A program made the translations under genes and the position numbers. This document shows, piece after piece, positions 24,033 through 32,879 of a stretch of DNA of 64,000 nt. Each line of letters starts with the position of its first letter. Position 1 is the stretch's first letter. Location of the stretch: positions 71,926 through 135,925 of the forward strand of contig CAZMZJ010000006.1 in NCBI GenBank assembly GCA_964570825.1. Direction: 5' to 3'. Below the pieces are notes generated by a model that saw only the letters and a program-made list of their open reading frames with translations, did not search any database and had not been told where the DNA came from. This DNA is from UMGS1002 sp964570825 (GTDB lineage: Bacteria; Bacillota; Clostridia; Oscillospirales; CAG-272).

Positions 24033-24530
24033 ATGTTCATTTATTCGGTGCGAGCCTCGACACTTAGATTTTTCGGGGTGCTCTGCGTCGCACTGGTGAC
24101 GCTGATAACACTTTTGACATTCGTTCCTGCGATTGACGGCGGCGCTGCAAATACTTCTGCCGGTGTGGCGTCATCAGGCTCTAAGTCAATCAGATACGAT
24201 AAAATCAAGAGCGCCGCCGACGCGGCAGAGTTTCTCAGCCAGTTTGGCTGGGAGGTAAACGCGACGCCGGTTGAGGAGACCGACGTGACCATACCTTCCG
24301 AGTTCGACCGTATTTTCACGAGCTACAACGAGATACAGAAGCAGCAGGGGCTTGACTTGTCGAAATACAAGCATAAGACTGTCACCCGCTATACCTTCGA
24401 GCTGACCAACTATGACGATTACAACGGAAAGGTTTACGCCAATGTCTTGGTTTACAGAAACAGGGTCATAGGCGGTGATATATGTTCCGCTGACATGACG
24501 GGGTTCATGCACGGATTTGACATAAACTGA
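24033..24530 (+). CDS. DUF4830-type exported protein
   Basis: A 165-residue protein. One N-terminal span (FFGVLCVALVTLITLLTFV) anchors or exports it, followed by a small extracytoplasmic domain (AAEFLSQFGWEV ... FDRIFTSYNEIQKQQGLDLSKY ... NYDDYNGKVYANVLVYRNRVIGGDI) as in clostridial DUF4830 proteins. The family is typical of spore-formers; function unknown. ATG 24033 has a GGGAGG site; the 15 codons upstream are not coding. It lies downstream of the SEDS gene and may share its transcript. Confidence 0.7.
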   Translation: MFIYSVRASTLRFFGVLCVALVTLITLLTFVPAIDGGAANTSAGVASSGSKSIRYDKIKSAADAAEFLSQFGWEVNATPVEETDVTIPSEFDRIFTSYNEIQKQQGLDLSKYKHKTVTRYTFELTNYDDYNGKVYANVLVYRNRVIGGDICSADMTGFMHGFDIN

Positions 24531-24534
24531 AAAG

Positions 24535-24567
24535 AAAAACGGCTTCCGTCGCGGAGGCCGTTTTTGT
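24535..24567 (+). terminator. Terminator after DUF4830 gene
   Basis: AAAAACGGCTTCC-GTCGC-GGAGGCCGTTTTT, ending the rodA-like/DUF4830 unit. Confidence 0.85.
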
Positions 24568-24623
24568 GATGCGGTTATGAATTTTTCAGTGGGTAAAGGA
24601 AACGGGAGTCAATCCGTATTATT

Positions 24624-25391
24624 TTATAATTCTTCCTCTTCGGAATACACTTTAATGCCGTCGAGTCTGCCTGCTTCGCGGAAACCTGAGATTTCTCCGC
24701 GCTGGAGAGCCCCGAAGATGCGGTATCGGAGTCCTTTGTTACGGCGTTCAAGGTCTAAAAGAAGTTTTTTCATCTCGGCCCGTTCGGTATTTCCGTTGGC
24801 GGGACAGGATGATTCGACGACAGGGAGGCTGACTTTGGAGGCGAAATAACGTATGTCCTTTTCGGGCATATAAATCATAGGGCGGATAAGATAGAGGTCG
24901 CGCCGCGAGAGGTATGTCACGGGCTGGAAGCAGCCGATGCGGCCCTCATAGAACAGATTGAGCATAAAGGTTTCGACGGCGTCGTCGAAGTGGTGGCCGA
25001 GAGCGACTTTGCCGCAGCCGATGTCCTTTGCGGCGGCGTGGAGCGCTCCGCGGCGCATTTTTGCGCAGAGCGAGCAGGGGTTTGATTCCTTGCGCACCTC
25101 AAAAATGATTTTTGAAATCTGAGTCGGTATTATGTGATAAGGGACGTCAAGAGCCGCGCAGAGTTCGGCGATTTTTGAAAAGTCGGTATTTTCAAAGCCC
25201 ATGTCTATTGTAATTGCGTGAAGTTCAAACTTTTTCGGATAGAAACGCCTCATTTCCGAGAGCGCGCAGAGAAGAGTGAGCGAGTCTTTGCCGCCCGAGA
25301 CGCCGACAGCGATTTTGTCGCCGTCTGTTATCATTGAGTAATCGTCGACGGCGCGGCGGACGAAGCTGAGCACGCGTTTTATATTTTCCAT
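24624..25391 (-). CDS. ttcA: TtcA-type tRNA thiolation PP-loop ATPase
   Basis: A 255-residue cytosolic protein of the adenine-nucleotide alpha-hydrolase (PP-loop) family. The PP-loop SGGKDS is near residue 34, with GHHFDDAVETFMLN and SCPANGNTER further on. A CxxC (CSLCAKMRRG) matches TtcA proteins that carry a [4Fe-4S] cluster and make 2-thiocytidine at tRNA position 32. ATG 25391 (MENIKRV...) is chosen because the protein family begins there, with AAGGATT upstream. It is the last gene of the run after trmN6. A related paralogue with another tRNA target is possible. Confidence 0.85.
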   Translation of the reverse strand: MENIKRVLSFVRRAVDDYSMITDGDKIAVGVSGGKDSLTLLCALSEMRRFYPKKFELHAITIDMGFENTDFSKIAELCAALDVPYHIIPTQISKIIFEVRKESNPCSLCAKMRRGALHAAAKDIGCGKVALGHHFDDAVETFMLNLFYEGRIGCFQPVTYLSRRDLYLIRPMIYMPEKDIRYFASKVSLPVVESSCPANGNTERAEMKKLLLDLERRNKGLRYRIFGALQRGEISGFREAGRLDGIKVYSEEEEL

Positions 25392-25419
25392 AATCAAGCT
25401 AATCCTTAATACAATCCTT

Positions 25420-26190
25420 TTAGAGCAGGCAGGTGTTGTAAACCGCCGCGGCGCGGTCGGTATAGACGCGCGGGCGCACATCAGGTCCGTCGCGGTAAAT
25501 AATCAGAGGAGGAGTGATGTCGAGCGAAGGAGAACCGCCGAGGCGCGATTCGACAAGGACAATCGACGGAGGCGAGGCGGCGTCTGACTGTACGAAGGTC
25601 ATGCGTTTAGGCTCGAGCCTGCTGTTTCTCAGTGCGGACATAAGATCGGCGAGCCGGTCCGGGCGGAATACCGAGTAAAACCTTCCGCCGAATCTGAGCA
25701 GCCGCGCGGCAGCGGCGCAGAAGTCGTCGATGCCGCCGTTTTCTTCGTGTCTGGCAATGCTTTTCATGTCGCTGCTGCAGCGTTTCCCGTGTCCTTTATG
25801 CATATAAGGAGGATTTGCATACACCACGTCAAGCTCTCCGCCTGTGTCGCAGGACTTAATATTTCTGATGTCTGTGCAGAGTTGCGTGATTATCGTTTCG
25901 AAACCGTTGGCGGAAATATTGCGGCGGCCGAGCTGCGCAAAATCGGGCTGGATTTCGACGGCGTATATATGTCCGAGTTTGCCGCGCGCGGCGCAGAGAA
26001 GCGAAACGATGCCGGTGCCGCTGCCGAGATCCGCCGCGCGCGCACGCGGCTCGGGGCGCACAAAAGCGGCGAGCATATACGCATCGGTGCCGAAGGTAAG
26101 CCCATCCTTTTTTTGAATAAGCCTGATTTTTTCATTAACCTCGTCGATTCTCTCGCCGTCGAGGGGCGGTGTAGGGGGGCAGCTGTTCAC
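25420..26190 (-). CDS. trmN6: tRNA1(Val) adenine-37 N6-methyltransferase (TrmN6/YabB type)
   Basis: A 256-residue SAM-dependent Rossmann methyltransferase. Motif I is ADLGSGTGI and motif IV is ANPPYM, the NPPY signature of amino-group methylation of adenine. The early RIDEVNEKIRLIQKKDGLTFGTDAYML segment is typical of this family. Start is GTG 26190, seven bases after AGGAGGAC; the nearby ATG is out of frame. In Bacillus the yabB gene sits close to holB and yaaT, as here. Confidence 0.88.
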   Translation of the reverse strand: MNSCPPTPPLDGERIDEVNEKIRLIQKKDGLTFGTDAYMLAAFVRPEPRARAADLGSGTGIVSLLCAARGKLGHIYAVEIQPDFAQLGRRNISANGFETIITQLCTDIRNIKSCDTGGELDVVYANPPYMHKGHGKRCSSDMKSIARHEENGGIDDFCAAAARLLRFGGRFYSVFRPDRLADLMSALRNSRLEPKRMTFVQSDAASPPSIVLVESRLGGSPSLDITPPLIIYRDGPDVRPRVYTDRAAAVYNTCLL

Positions 26191-26274
26191 ATTAGTCCTC
26201 CTGTTCTCTATAACAAAACGGAGCAGCCGAAAGGCTTCCCCGTTTGTTTTCCGGACAGAATATATGTAGCCGGA

Positions 26275-26445
26275 TTATTCTGCCTTGGGTGCTCCGACGG
26301 GACAAACGTCCGCGCAGGATCCGCAGTCTATGCACTTATCGGGGTCTATAACGTATTTGCCGTCTTTTTCGCTTATAGCCTCGACAGGACACTGATCGGC
26401 GCAGGTTCCGCATGCGATGCAGTCGTCTGAAATTTTGTAAGCCAT
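26275..26445 (-). CDS. 2[4Fe-4S] ferredoxin
   Basis: A 56-residue clostridial-type ferredoxin with two CxxCxxCxxxCP motifs (CIACGTCADQCP and CIDCGSCADVCP), each binding one cluster with one Cys donated across the pseudo-twofold. It is a soluble low-potential electron carrier. Start at 26445 is fixed by CGGAGG upstream; 14 upstream codons to 26487 are non-coding. A terminator separates it from ricT, so it probably has its own promoter, and trmN6 follows 84 bp downstream. Confidence 0.95.
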   Translation of the reverse strand: MAYKISDDCIACGTCADQCPVEAISEKDGKYVIDPDKCIDCGSCADVCPVGAPKAE

Positions 26446-26524
26446 CTTAGTATACCTCCGAGTAATTGTATGATTATATTGTAACACAGCAATGTGGTTT
26501 TTGCAATCAAAAATTAAAAAATTA

Positions 26525-26570
26525 TAGGCCGGCGAAGAAAATTTTACCTGATTTTCTCTGCGTCCGGCCT
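26525..26570 (-). terminator. Terminator after ricT
   Basis: On the minus strand an AGGCCGG...GAGAAAA arm pairs with TTTTCTTCGCCGGCCT, followed by ATAATTTTTT. It separates the holB-ricT unit from the ferredoxin gene. Confidence 0.65.
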
Positions 26571-26655
26571 AATATATGTCAAAAAAACAATAAAATCCCG
26601 CCGGCTGCAAATGCAGAAAATCAAAAAACAGAAAACTATCGGTCAGGCTGGGATA

Positions 26656-27813
26656 TTACTCTTCCTTCTCGCCTTCCTCGCTGGTTTTGTCCTTATCCTT
26701 ATCGTTATCCTTGTCGCGGTCGCTGGCCTGCGGGCGCGACAGCACCCTGACGTCGGCACGGTTGAATGTCTTGGGAGGATTGTCCTGTTTGTCGGAAAGT
26801 CTGACTTTAATCATGCCGGAAAGCGGGTTGATTTCGGTTACCACGCCGTCCCCGTCGGCGGTTCTGACCACGGAATCGACGGGAGGAGTCTGCCTGATTT
26901 CATCCACATATGTGTCGTATTCATAGCGCAGGCAGCACATGAGCCGGCCGCAGCAGCCGGATATTTTATTTGAGTTGAGCGAAAGATTCTGCTCTTTCGC
27001 CATTTTAATCGAAACCTGAACGAAATCAGAGAGGAAAGTCGAGCAGCAGAGCGGGCGGCCGCAGGCTCCGATTCCGCCGAGCAGTTTAGCTTCGTCGCGA
27101 ATTCCGATCTGCCGCAGTTCTATTCTCGTGCGGAAAACAGAGGCGAGGTCCTTGACCAGCTCGCGGAAATCGACGCGTCCGGCCGAGGTGAAGTAAAACA
27201 GCAGCTTTGAGTTGTCGAAGGTGTATTGAGCGTCTACAAGCTTCATGTCAAGCTCGTGCTTGGCGATTTTTTCAAGACAGATATTGAAGGCTTCCTTTTC
27301 GCGCTTATGGTTCTGTTCGTTATGCTCGGCGTCCTCTCGGGTAGCTATTCGGATTAGCGGGCGCAGCGGCGGAACTATGTCTTTTTCAGCGACCCGGCGG
27401 TTGGGGAGGTGGACTTCGCCGTATTCCGGCCCGCGCGCTGTTTCAACGATAACAAAGTCCCCTTGCTGAACTTTTATTCCGCCCGGGGCGAAATAATATA
27501 CTTTTCCGGCTTGTTTGAACCTGACTCCGATCACCTCTACGGAACCGGCGGCATCAGAGGCTGTCGGCACGGCTTGTTTTCCGGCATCGAAGTCAAAAGA
27601 GGAAAAGTCCGGCATCCTGTTCGCCTGCACCCCGCCGGGGACATCAGCAGAGGTTTTTTCAGTTTCGCCTGCTTCCTTAGCGACAGGAATTTCCCAAACA
27701 GGCTGCGGCGCCAGTGTTTCGGCTGAATCGTTGGCATCAGTTCCTTCTTTTACGGAAGGCTCGTGCTCGCCGCTGCCGCTGGGAACTGCGTTCTTGTTCT
27801 GTATATCGTCCAT
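26656..27813 (-). CDS. ricT: PSP1-domain protein RicT (YaaT)
   Basis: A 385-residue protein. The first 110 residues are a low-complexity acidic/Pro region, longer than in B. subtilis YaaT. The PSP1 core follows (VGVRF-like strand, ARGPEYGEV, LDMKLVDAQYTFDNSKLLFYFT). The cysteine-rich region expected of RicT is present: GGIGACGRPLCCSTFL and GCCGRLMCCLRYEYD. In Bacillus RicT forms an Fe-S complex with RicA and RicF that controls mRNA maturation by RNase Y, competence and sporulation. It ends in a Lys/Asp tail. It follows holB after 57 bp, the conserved order. Confidence 0.9.
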   Translation of the reverse strand: MDDIQNKNAVPSGSGEHEPSVKEGTDANDSAETLAPQPVWEIPVAKEAGETEKTSADVPGGVQANRMPDFSSFDFDAGKQAVPTASDAAGSVEVIGVRFKQAGKVYYFAPGGIKVQQGDFVIVETARGPEYGEVHLPNRRVAEKDIVPPLRPLIRIATREDAEHNEQNHKREKEAFNICLEKIAKHELDMKLVDAQYTFDNSKLLFYFTSAGRVDFRELVKDLASVFRTRIELRQIGIRDEAKLLGGIGACGRPLCCSTFLSDFVQVSIKMAKEQNLSLNSNKISGCCGRLMCCLRYEYDTYVDEIRQTPPVDSVVRTADGDGVVTEINPLSGMIKVRLSDKQDNPPKTFNRADVRVLSRPQASDRDKDNDKDKDKTSEEGEKEE

Positions 27814-27870
27814 TATTTTAGCATTCCTTTCAGTATGTGCCCGCCGCCGTTATTCGGGCTGACGGTGCGC

Positions 27871-28890
27871 TTAGCTTATTAAGATCAAATTCAATAACGT
27901 CAGGCGGAGGTTGGCGTTCCTTTCAAGCATCATAGAAGCTCCGTCTGTTTTTTCGCGGAGCGAAAGCAGGCCCGAAAGAGAAAACCGGCATGATATGTCG
28001 AGCGCTTCCTCGCGGTCAGGCCAGAACAAAAGGGGAGCGTTATCTGATTTTTTCAGCACTATAAGGTCACGCAGCGCGTCTGACGCGGAAGAAAGCACGG
28101 CTGCGGCGTCCTCGCGCTTTTGCGGAAATAAAGATATGATTTGAAGCCTTTCAGACGCCGAAACTGAGGGAAGGAAAGCGCTGATAAAGCTTTTGGCAAG
28201 GCGGCGGCGTTCAATGACAGGCTTGCGGGCTTCTGGGTCGAGCAGGCAGAGCGCCTTTCCGATGCAGCCGCCCGATACGCTTATGATTTCCGCCAGCTCG
28301 TCCGGGGAAGAGGCCGACAATTCCGCGGCCCTTTTGTCATGCGTGACGATGTATTCTGAAACCGTACGAGTGTCAAGCAGGCTGGTGCGAAGAACCGGAG
28401 CGCGGCTTCGGACTGTTTCGAGCAAGACCGACGCTGACTGGCAGATAAGAAAGAAGACCGCGTATTCCGGCGGTTCCTCAAGCGTGAGCAGAAGGGCGTT
28501 CTGCGCCTGCGGAGTCATTTTATCGGCATCTTCAATAATATATACTTTATTTGCAAAATCATTCGGGACGGCGAGCACATCCTGCCTGATAAAGCGCGCC
28601 GAGTCAACTCCGACGGTGGATTTGTCTTTCTCCACAGTAATCCTTATCACATCCGGAGTTTTACCTCCGAATATTTTCCGGCAGGCCGCACATTCGAAGC
28701 ATGGAAGTCTGCCGCAGGATTTTTTTTCGCAGGATAATGCCGCGGCGGCCGTGAGAGCGAGCGTTTTTCTCCCGCTTCCCGGCGGGCCTTCAATAATATA
28801 AGCGTGAGGGAAGCTGCCCTTTAGTATTTCTTCCGCAAGGCGCAGACGGAGCGGGATGTTTCCGGCGATATTTGAAAAATATCCGCTCAT
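27871..28890 (-). CDS. holB: DNA polymerase III delta-prime subunit (HolB)
   Basis: A 339-residue clamp-loader AAA+ subunit. It has a P-loop GPPGSGRKT at about residues 35-43, a zinc module of four Cys (CGRLPCFECAAC), the IIEDADKMTPQAQNALLLTLEEPP walker-B/sensor region and the VRSRA-type Arg motif. Acts in the replisome to load the beta clamp. AGGAGG lies 13 bases before the ATG. The usual upstream partners (tmk, yaaQ) are absent; a DUF4397 gene lies divergently. Confidence 0.92.
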   Translation of the reverse strand: MSGYFSNIAGNIPLRLRLAEEILKGSFPHAYIIEGPPGSGRKTLALTAAAALSCEKKSCGRLPCFECAACRKIFGGKTPDVIRITVEKDKSTVGVDSARFIRQDVLAVPNDFANKVYIIEDADKMTPQAQNALLLTLEEPPEYAVFFLICQSASVLLETVRSRAPVLRTSLLDTRTVSEYIVTHDKRAAELSASSPDELAEIISVSGGCIGKALCLLDPEARKPVIERRRLAKSFISAFLPSVSASERLQIISLFPQKREDAAAVLSSASDALRDLIVLKKSDNAPLLFWPDREEALDISCRFSLSGLLSLREKTDGASMMLERNANLRLTLLNLILIS

Positions 28891-29095
28891 ATCGCTTCCG
28901 CAGCCTCCTATAAAACAATTATTATATATTATATCAAATCATATACCCCATGTCAATCATCACCCGGCGTCACGTCTTAAATATAACCGGAAGGGATGTA
29001 TCATTGTATTCCGCATTTTTCTTTATATGAGCAGCAAAACGCGGGCTTTGACATATAATGCTATTGGTTTACTTAATTTATCCGAGGTGATTTAT

Positions 29096-29740
29096 ATGAA
29101 CAAAAACAATGTCTGGCCCTGCTATGCCGAAATGCCGGTAGTATCAGACTCGTATGTAAGGCTTTTGCATGCCTCTCCCGACGCGCCGCCGGTGGACGTT
29201 TATGCGGACGGCAGCCTTATAGCCAGGAATCTTGCATACAAACAGCTTACCAACTATGTTCCGGTAATGCCCGGAGAATATAATATTCAGGTATTTCCGG
29301 CAGGGCAAAAGCAGGCTCCTGTAATTAACTCAAATCTTGTAATACCGCCCGAGAGCAGCATTACTGTCGCCGCTTCCGGCATGCTCTCCGACATTAGTCT
29401 TTTGCCGATACGGGAGGCATATATGCCGATGGTCGACAGGCGGAGCTCATATGTCAGGTTTGCGCATCTGTCGCCCAACGCCCCCGCCGTCGACATTACG
29501 CTTCCCGACGGGACAAAACTGTTTTCCAACATAGGCTTCAGACAGCATTCAAACTATATTTCCGCAAATCCCGGCACATATACCCTGCTTGTAAAGCCTG
29601 CCGGCTCAGACAAGACCGTGCTAACAGTACCCGGCGTAAGGCTTGCGCCCGGAACGATCTATACTGTATATGCCGTCGGGCTGTTAAACGAAGAACCGCC
29701 TCTTGACACAATAATTGCCGTAGACGGGGATTATACATAA
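29096..29740 (+). CDS. Protein with two DUF4397 repeats
   Basis: A 214-residue protein with two related beta-sandwich units. The first (residues about 18-100) has SYVRLLHASPDAPPVDVY and the second (about 118-205) SYVRFAHLSPNAPAVDI, each ending in a GTYTL/GEYNIQVFPAG strand. DUF4397 proteins are usually surface-exposed, but no signal peptide is seen. The start ATG 29096 has GAGGTG six bases upstream; the long frame from 28856 is non-coding and overlaps holB. It stands alone, followed by a strong inverted repeat. Confidence 0.8.
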   Translation: MNKNNVWPCYAEMPVVSDSYVRLLHASPDAPPVDVYADGSLIARNLAYKQLTNYVPVMPGEYNIQVFPAGQKQAPVINSNLVIPPESSITVAASGMLSDISLLPIREAYMPMVDRRSSYVRFAHLSPNAPAVDITLPDGTKLFSNIGFRQHSNYISANPGTYTLLVKPAGSDKTVLTVPGVRLAPGTIYTVYAVGLLNEEPPLDTIIAVDGDYT

Positions 29741-29768
29741 GCCGGTCAGGTGCTGGTGCAAAATGCAG

Positions 29769-29807
29769 ACGAACGGCGAAAAAACGTTTGAGTTTTTCGC
29801 CGTTCGT
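29769..29807. terminator. 15-bp perfect inverted repeat, probable terminator
   Basis: ACGAACGGCGAAAAA pairs with TTTTTCGCCGTTCGT around a 9-nt loop. It lies 29 bp after the DUF4397 stop and 59 bp after the yebC stop on the other strand, so it could stop both. Confidence 0.7.
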
Positions 29808-29830
29808 AGTTCGTAGTTCGTAGTTCGTAG
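29803..29830. repeat. Heptamer tandem repeat TTCGTAG x4
   Basis: Four perfect copies of TTCGTAG in tandem, followed by a degenerate TTCGTCTTTCGT. The first copy is part of the 3' arm of the inverted repeat. Arrays of this kind vary in copy number between strains. Confidence 0.9.
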
Positions 29831-29866
29831 TTCGTCTTTCGTACCGGTACCTGTTGGCGCCCGATA

Positions 29867-30595
29867 TTAGCCGCAGTTTTCCCAGTTGTGATAAACCTCA
29901 AGGACATCGTCGTAATTCTCAAGATTTTCAAGCAGAAGATTCATATGTCTTATGTCATCCTCGTTTTCAAGCGTGACATAAGTTGAAGGGATTTTATCCT
30001 TCTCTGCCGACTCGATTTCATATCCGGCAGCCTTAAGGGCGTCTCTGACAGCGTAGAGATCGTCAGGTTCGGTGTAGATTTCAAATCCGTCATCGTTCGC
30101 CACAAAATCGGCGGCTCCGGCCTCGAGCGCGTCCTCCATCAGCTTATCCTCGTTTTTGACGTTTTCGCGCAGAATAAATATTACGCCCTTGTCCGAGAAC
30201 AGAAAGCTTACGCAGCCGACCTGTCCGAGGTTTCCGCCGAACTTGTCGAAATAATGGCGTATTTCCCCGGCCGTGCGGTTGCGGTTGTCTGTAGACGCCT
30301 CGACTATGACGGCGATTCCGCAGGGGCCGTAGCCCTCGTATGTGACCGGCTCGTAGTTTGCGCCCTCTCCGCCCAGCGCCTTTTTAATAGCGCGTTCGAT
30401 GTTTTCGTTAGGAATATTGTTGTCCTTGGCCTTTGCTATGGCGTCGCGGAGCTTGGAGTTTGAAACTGGATCCCCGCCTCCGGCTTTGACCGCCATCGCG
30501 AGCTCTTTTCCTATTTTTGTAAACACACAGGCGCGCTGCGCGTCGGTTTTTTCTTTTTTATGCTTTATGTTTGCCCATTTGCTGTGTCCCGACAT
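29867..30595 (-). CDS. yebC: YebC/PmpR-family protein (TACO1 family)
   Basis: A 242-residue protein with the family's start GHSKWANIKHKKEKTDA, then GGGDPVSNSKLRDAIAKAK and YEGYGPCGIAVIVE. YebC proteins bind DNA as regulators and/or help ribosomes through polyproline stretches. AGAGGTAC lies before the ATG. It is the last gene of the nusB run, 26 bp after argS. Confidence 0.95.
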   Translation of the reverse strand: MSGHSKWANIKHKKEKTDAQRACVFTKIGKELAMAVKAGGGDPVSNSKLRDAIAKAKDNNIPNENIERAIKKALGGEGANYEPVTYEGYGPCGIAVIVEASTDNRNRTAGEIRHYFDKFGGNLGQVGCVSFLFSDKGVIFILRENVKNEDKLMEDALEAGAADFVANDDGFEIYTEPDDLYAVRDALKAAGYEIESAEKDKIPSTYVTLENEDDIRHMNLLLENLENYDDVLEVYHNWENCG

Positions 30596-30621
30596 ATGAC
30601 TGTACCTCTAAATATATAAAA

Positions 30622-32343
30622 TTAAATTTTTGACATTTTTTTAAGGCAGATAAGGCCGAACGCGCGGCCGAGAACAATATTGACGGCCTCTGTGAGCCTG
30701 ATTCTTGTCGTTCTTACCGTCTCGTCCTCTTCATTCAGAATGCGGCAGTTGTGGTAGAAGCGGTTGAAAGCCGACGCTGCATCGAGTATGAAGCGCGTGA
30801 CGTAGAAAGGTTCGTAATCTGCGAGCGCCGATTCGCAGCTCTCGCGGAAGCGGCATAGAATTTTCAGCAGGTCGCTCTCCTCGCGAGCGGTCAGCCTGAA
30901 CGCGCAGTCCTTAACGCTGCCGGCTTTTTCAAGGATCGAGCAGGTGCGCGCGTAGGTGTACTGCACATACGGTCCGGTGTTTCCGTCGAAGGAGAGGGCG
31001 TCCTCCATTATGAAGTTGATGTCCCTCATGCGGCTGCCCGACAGGTAATAGAAGACAATCGCCCCTACGCCGACCGCCTCGGCGGCCTCGGCTTTGTTAG
31101 GCAGATTAGGGCTCTTTTCGTCCATTATGGCCGAAACCTTTTCTATCGCCAGAGCGAACAGATCCTTGAGCAGTATGACGTTTCCTGTGCGTGTGGCGAG
31201 CTTTTCGCCGTTGATGCTGACAGTTCCGTAGGGTACGTGAACCAGCTCGTCCGCCCAGTCGTAACCCATCAGTTCGAGCACCTTGAACCACTGACTGAAG
31301 TGCAGGCACTGACCGGCTGAAGTGACATAAATACATTTGTCGAAATTGTAATGCTCCTTGCGGTAGACGGCGGCGGCAATATCGCGCGTCGGATATAGCG
31401 TCGAGCCGTCGCGCTTAAGAATCAGGCAGGGCGGCATGCCGTATGCCTCAAGGTCGACGATAGACGCTCCGTCGTCAATTTTGAGCAGTCCTGACGCTTT
31501 CAGCTTTTCGACCTGCGCGGGCATTTTATCCGTGTAGAAACTCTCGCCGTTGTAGCTGTCGAAGGTGATTCCGAGCTGCTTATAGGTTTTCTGATATTCC
31601 TTAAGGCTGATTTCCACGAACCAGCGCCATAGGGCGAGGTTTTCCGGATCGCCGGTTTCGAGCTTATGGAACTCCGCCCTTGCCTTGTCTTCGAGCGTCG
31701 GGTCTTTTTCAGCCTCGGCGTGGAATTTTACATAGAGCGAAACGAGCTCGTCGATTTCCTTTTTTTCGACTTCCTCGCGGCTGCCCCAGAGCCTGAACGC
31801 CACGATCAGCTTTCCGAACTGCGTTCCCCAGTCGCCGAGGTGGTTTATGCCTACGCACTCGCACCCGGCGAACTCAAAGAGCTGTTTTAGCGAATGGCCT
31901 ATGACGGTCGTCCCGAGGTGTCCGATGTGAAAAGGCTTAGCCACATTCGGCGACGAGTAGTCGAGTACGATTTTCATGCCTGCATAACCTTCGGGCGCGC
32001 CGTATTTTTCGCGCTTTTCAAGTATCTCGGGCAGCACGCTTGCAGCAAGATAGCTGTCGGATATTCTGATGTTGAGATATCCATTGACTGCGCTGGCCAT
32101 GCCGCAAGGGCCGGTGCTTTCCGTCGATTTCAGAGCGTCCGCCAGCGCCGAAGCAATCTGTACCGGAGAGCGGCGCAGGAGTCTGCTCAGCTTGAAGCAT
32201 GGAAGAGCAAGGTCTCCGAGCGAGGTGTCGGGCGGATACTCAAGCATTCCCAAAATATCGCCCGAGGACACAGCCGCGCCCGGAAAAGCGCCTGCCGCGC
32301 ACTCCGCGATTTTTTCGGAGATAAGTTTTTTGATTGTCTGCAT
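30622..32343 (-). CDS. argS: Arginyl-tRNA synthetase
   Basis: A 573-residue class I synthetase that charges tRNA-Arg. The N-terminal Arg-tRNA-specific domain is followed by the HIGH motif as FHIGHLGTT, catalytic-domain SSPNVAKPFH, and a C-terminal helical anticodon domain (DALRP). ATG 32343 has GAGGAA upstream; the 22 additional upstream codons are not conserved. It lies in the minus-strand run between ybaK and yebC; the tRNA-Arg of this window is 28 kb away. Confidence 0.97.
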   Translation of the reverse strand: MQTIKKLISEKIAECAAGAFPGAAVSSGDILGMLEYPPDTSLGDLALPCFKLSRLLRRSPVQIASALADALKSTESTGPCGMASAVNGYLNIRISDSYLAASVLPEILEKREKYGAPEGYAGMKIVLDYSSPNVAKPFHIGHLGTTVIGHSLKQLFEFAGCECVGINHLGDWGTQFGKLIVAFRLWGSREEVEKKEIDELVSLYVKFHAEAEKDPTLEDKARAEFHKLETGDPENLALWRWFVEISLKEYQKTYKQLGITFDSYNGESFYTDKMPAQVEKLKASGLLKIDDGASIVDLEAYGMPPCLILKRDGSTLYPTRDIAAAVYRKEHYNFDKCIYVTSAGQCLHFSQWFKVLELMGYDWADELVHVPYGTVSINGEKLATRTGNVILLKDLFALAIEKVSAIMDEKSPNLPNKAEAAEAVGVGAIVFYYLSGSRMRDINFIMEDALSFDGNTGPYVQYTYARTCSILEKAGSVKDCAFRLTAREESDLLKILCRFRESCESALADYEPFYVTRFILDAASAFNRFYHNCRILNEEDETVRTTRIRLTEAVNIVLGRAFGLICLKKMSKI

Positions 32344-32405
32344 TGTTATTCCTCTTTTGATATGTGATGTCCTTCCGGATAATACGTATATAAAAAAGCT
32401 GATTG

Positions 32406-32879
32406 TCAATTATAAGTTAACCGGCATACCTTCGCGCCGATAAAAGAAACAAGCTTTGCTCTGTCAATATAGAGCTGCGCCCCGCGCACGCCCGCGCTGA
32501 CGGTGATTTTTTCGTGTTTTTCCGCGCTCTCGTCAAAGAATGTCGGGAAAGCCTTTTTCATGCCTATCGGTGAGCATCCGCCTCTGATGTATCCTGTCAG
32601 TCCGAGCAGGTCTTTGACATGCACCAGTTCCACCCGTTTGTTTCCGGTCGCCGCGGCGGCGGTTTTAAGGTCTATCTCCTTGTCAACCGGTATGCAGAAA
32701 ACCACATATCCGGTTTTATCTCCCTGCGCCACAATCGTCTTGAAAACCACCTCGCAGGGCAGATTTATCTGTTCGGCAATGTGTATGCCGGATAGGTCGT
32801 TCTCGTCGACCTCGTATTCGAGCACCTGATATTCGATTTTTGCCGTATCAAGCCGGCGCATCGCGTTTGTCTTGTTCAT
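32406..32879 (-). CDS. ybaK: YbaK/EbsC-type Cys-tRNA(Pro) deacylase-like protein
   Basis: A 157-residue YbaK/ProX-fold protein that hydrolyses mischarged aminoacyl-tRNA. The conserved VFKTIV Lys, VPVDKEIDLK and GGCSPIG motifs are present. YbaK relatives clear Cys-tRNA(Pro), fitting a ProRS without editing domain as in this genome. Its start overlaps the stop of the CBS gene by 4 bp (ATGA), so the two are translationally coupled. Confidence 0.9.
   Translation of the reverse strand: MNKTNAMRRLDTAKIEYQVLEYEVDENDLSGIHIAEQINLPCEVVFKTIVAQGDKTGYVVFCIPVDKEIDLKTAAAATGNKRVELVHVKDLLGLTGYIRGGCSPIGMKKAFPTFFDESAEKHEKITVSAGVRGAQLYIDRAKLVSFIGAKVCRLTYN

Noticed and set aside
25747..26430. 227-codon plus-strand frame over trmN6 and ferredoxin
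   Set aside because: Spans two recognised minus-strand genes and their gap; shadow only.
28193..28801. 202-codon plus-strand frame inside holB
   Set aside because: Antisense to a certain HolB; no ribosome site and Arg/Ser-rich content typical of a GC-rich shadow.
28856..29095. N-terminal extension of the DUF4397 protein
   Set aside because: The upstream codons overlap holB and lack protein character; the ribosome site points to ATG 29096.
29803..29836. Possible CRISPR-like array
   Set aside because: Repeats are 7 bp in direct tandem without spacers.
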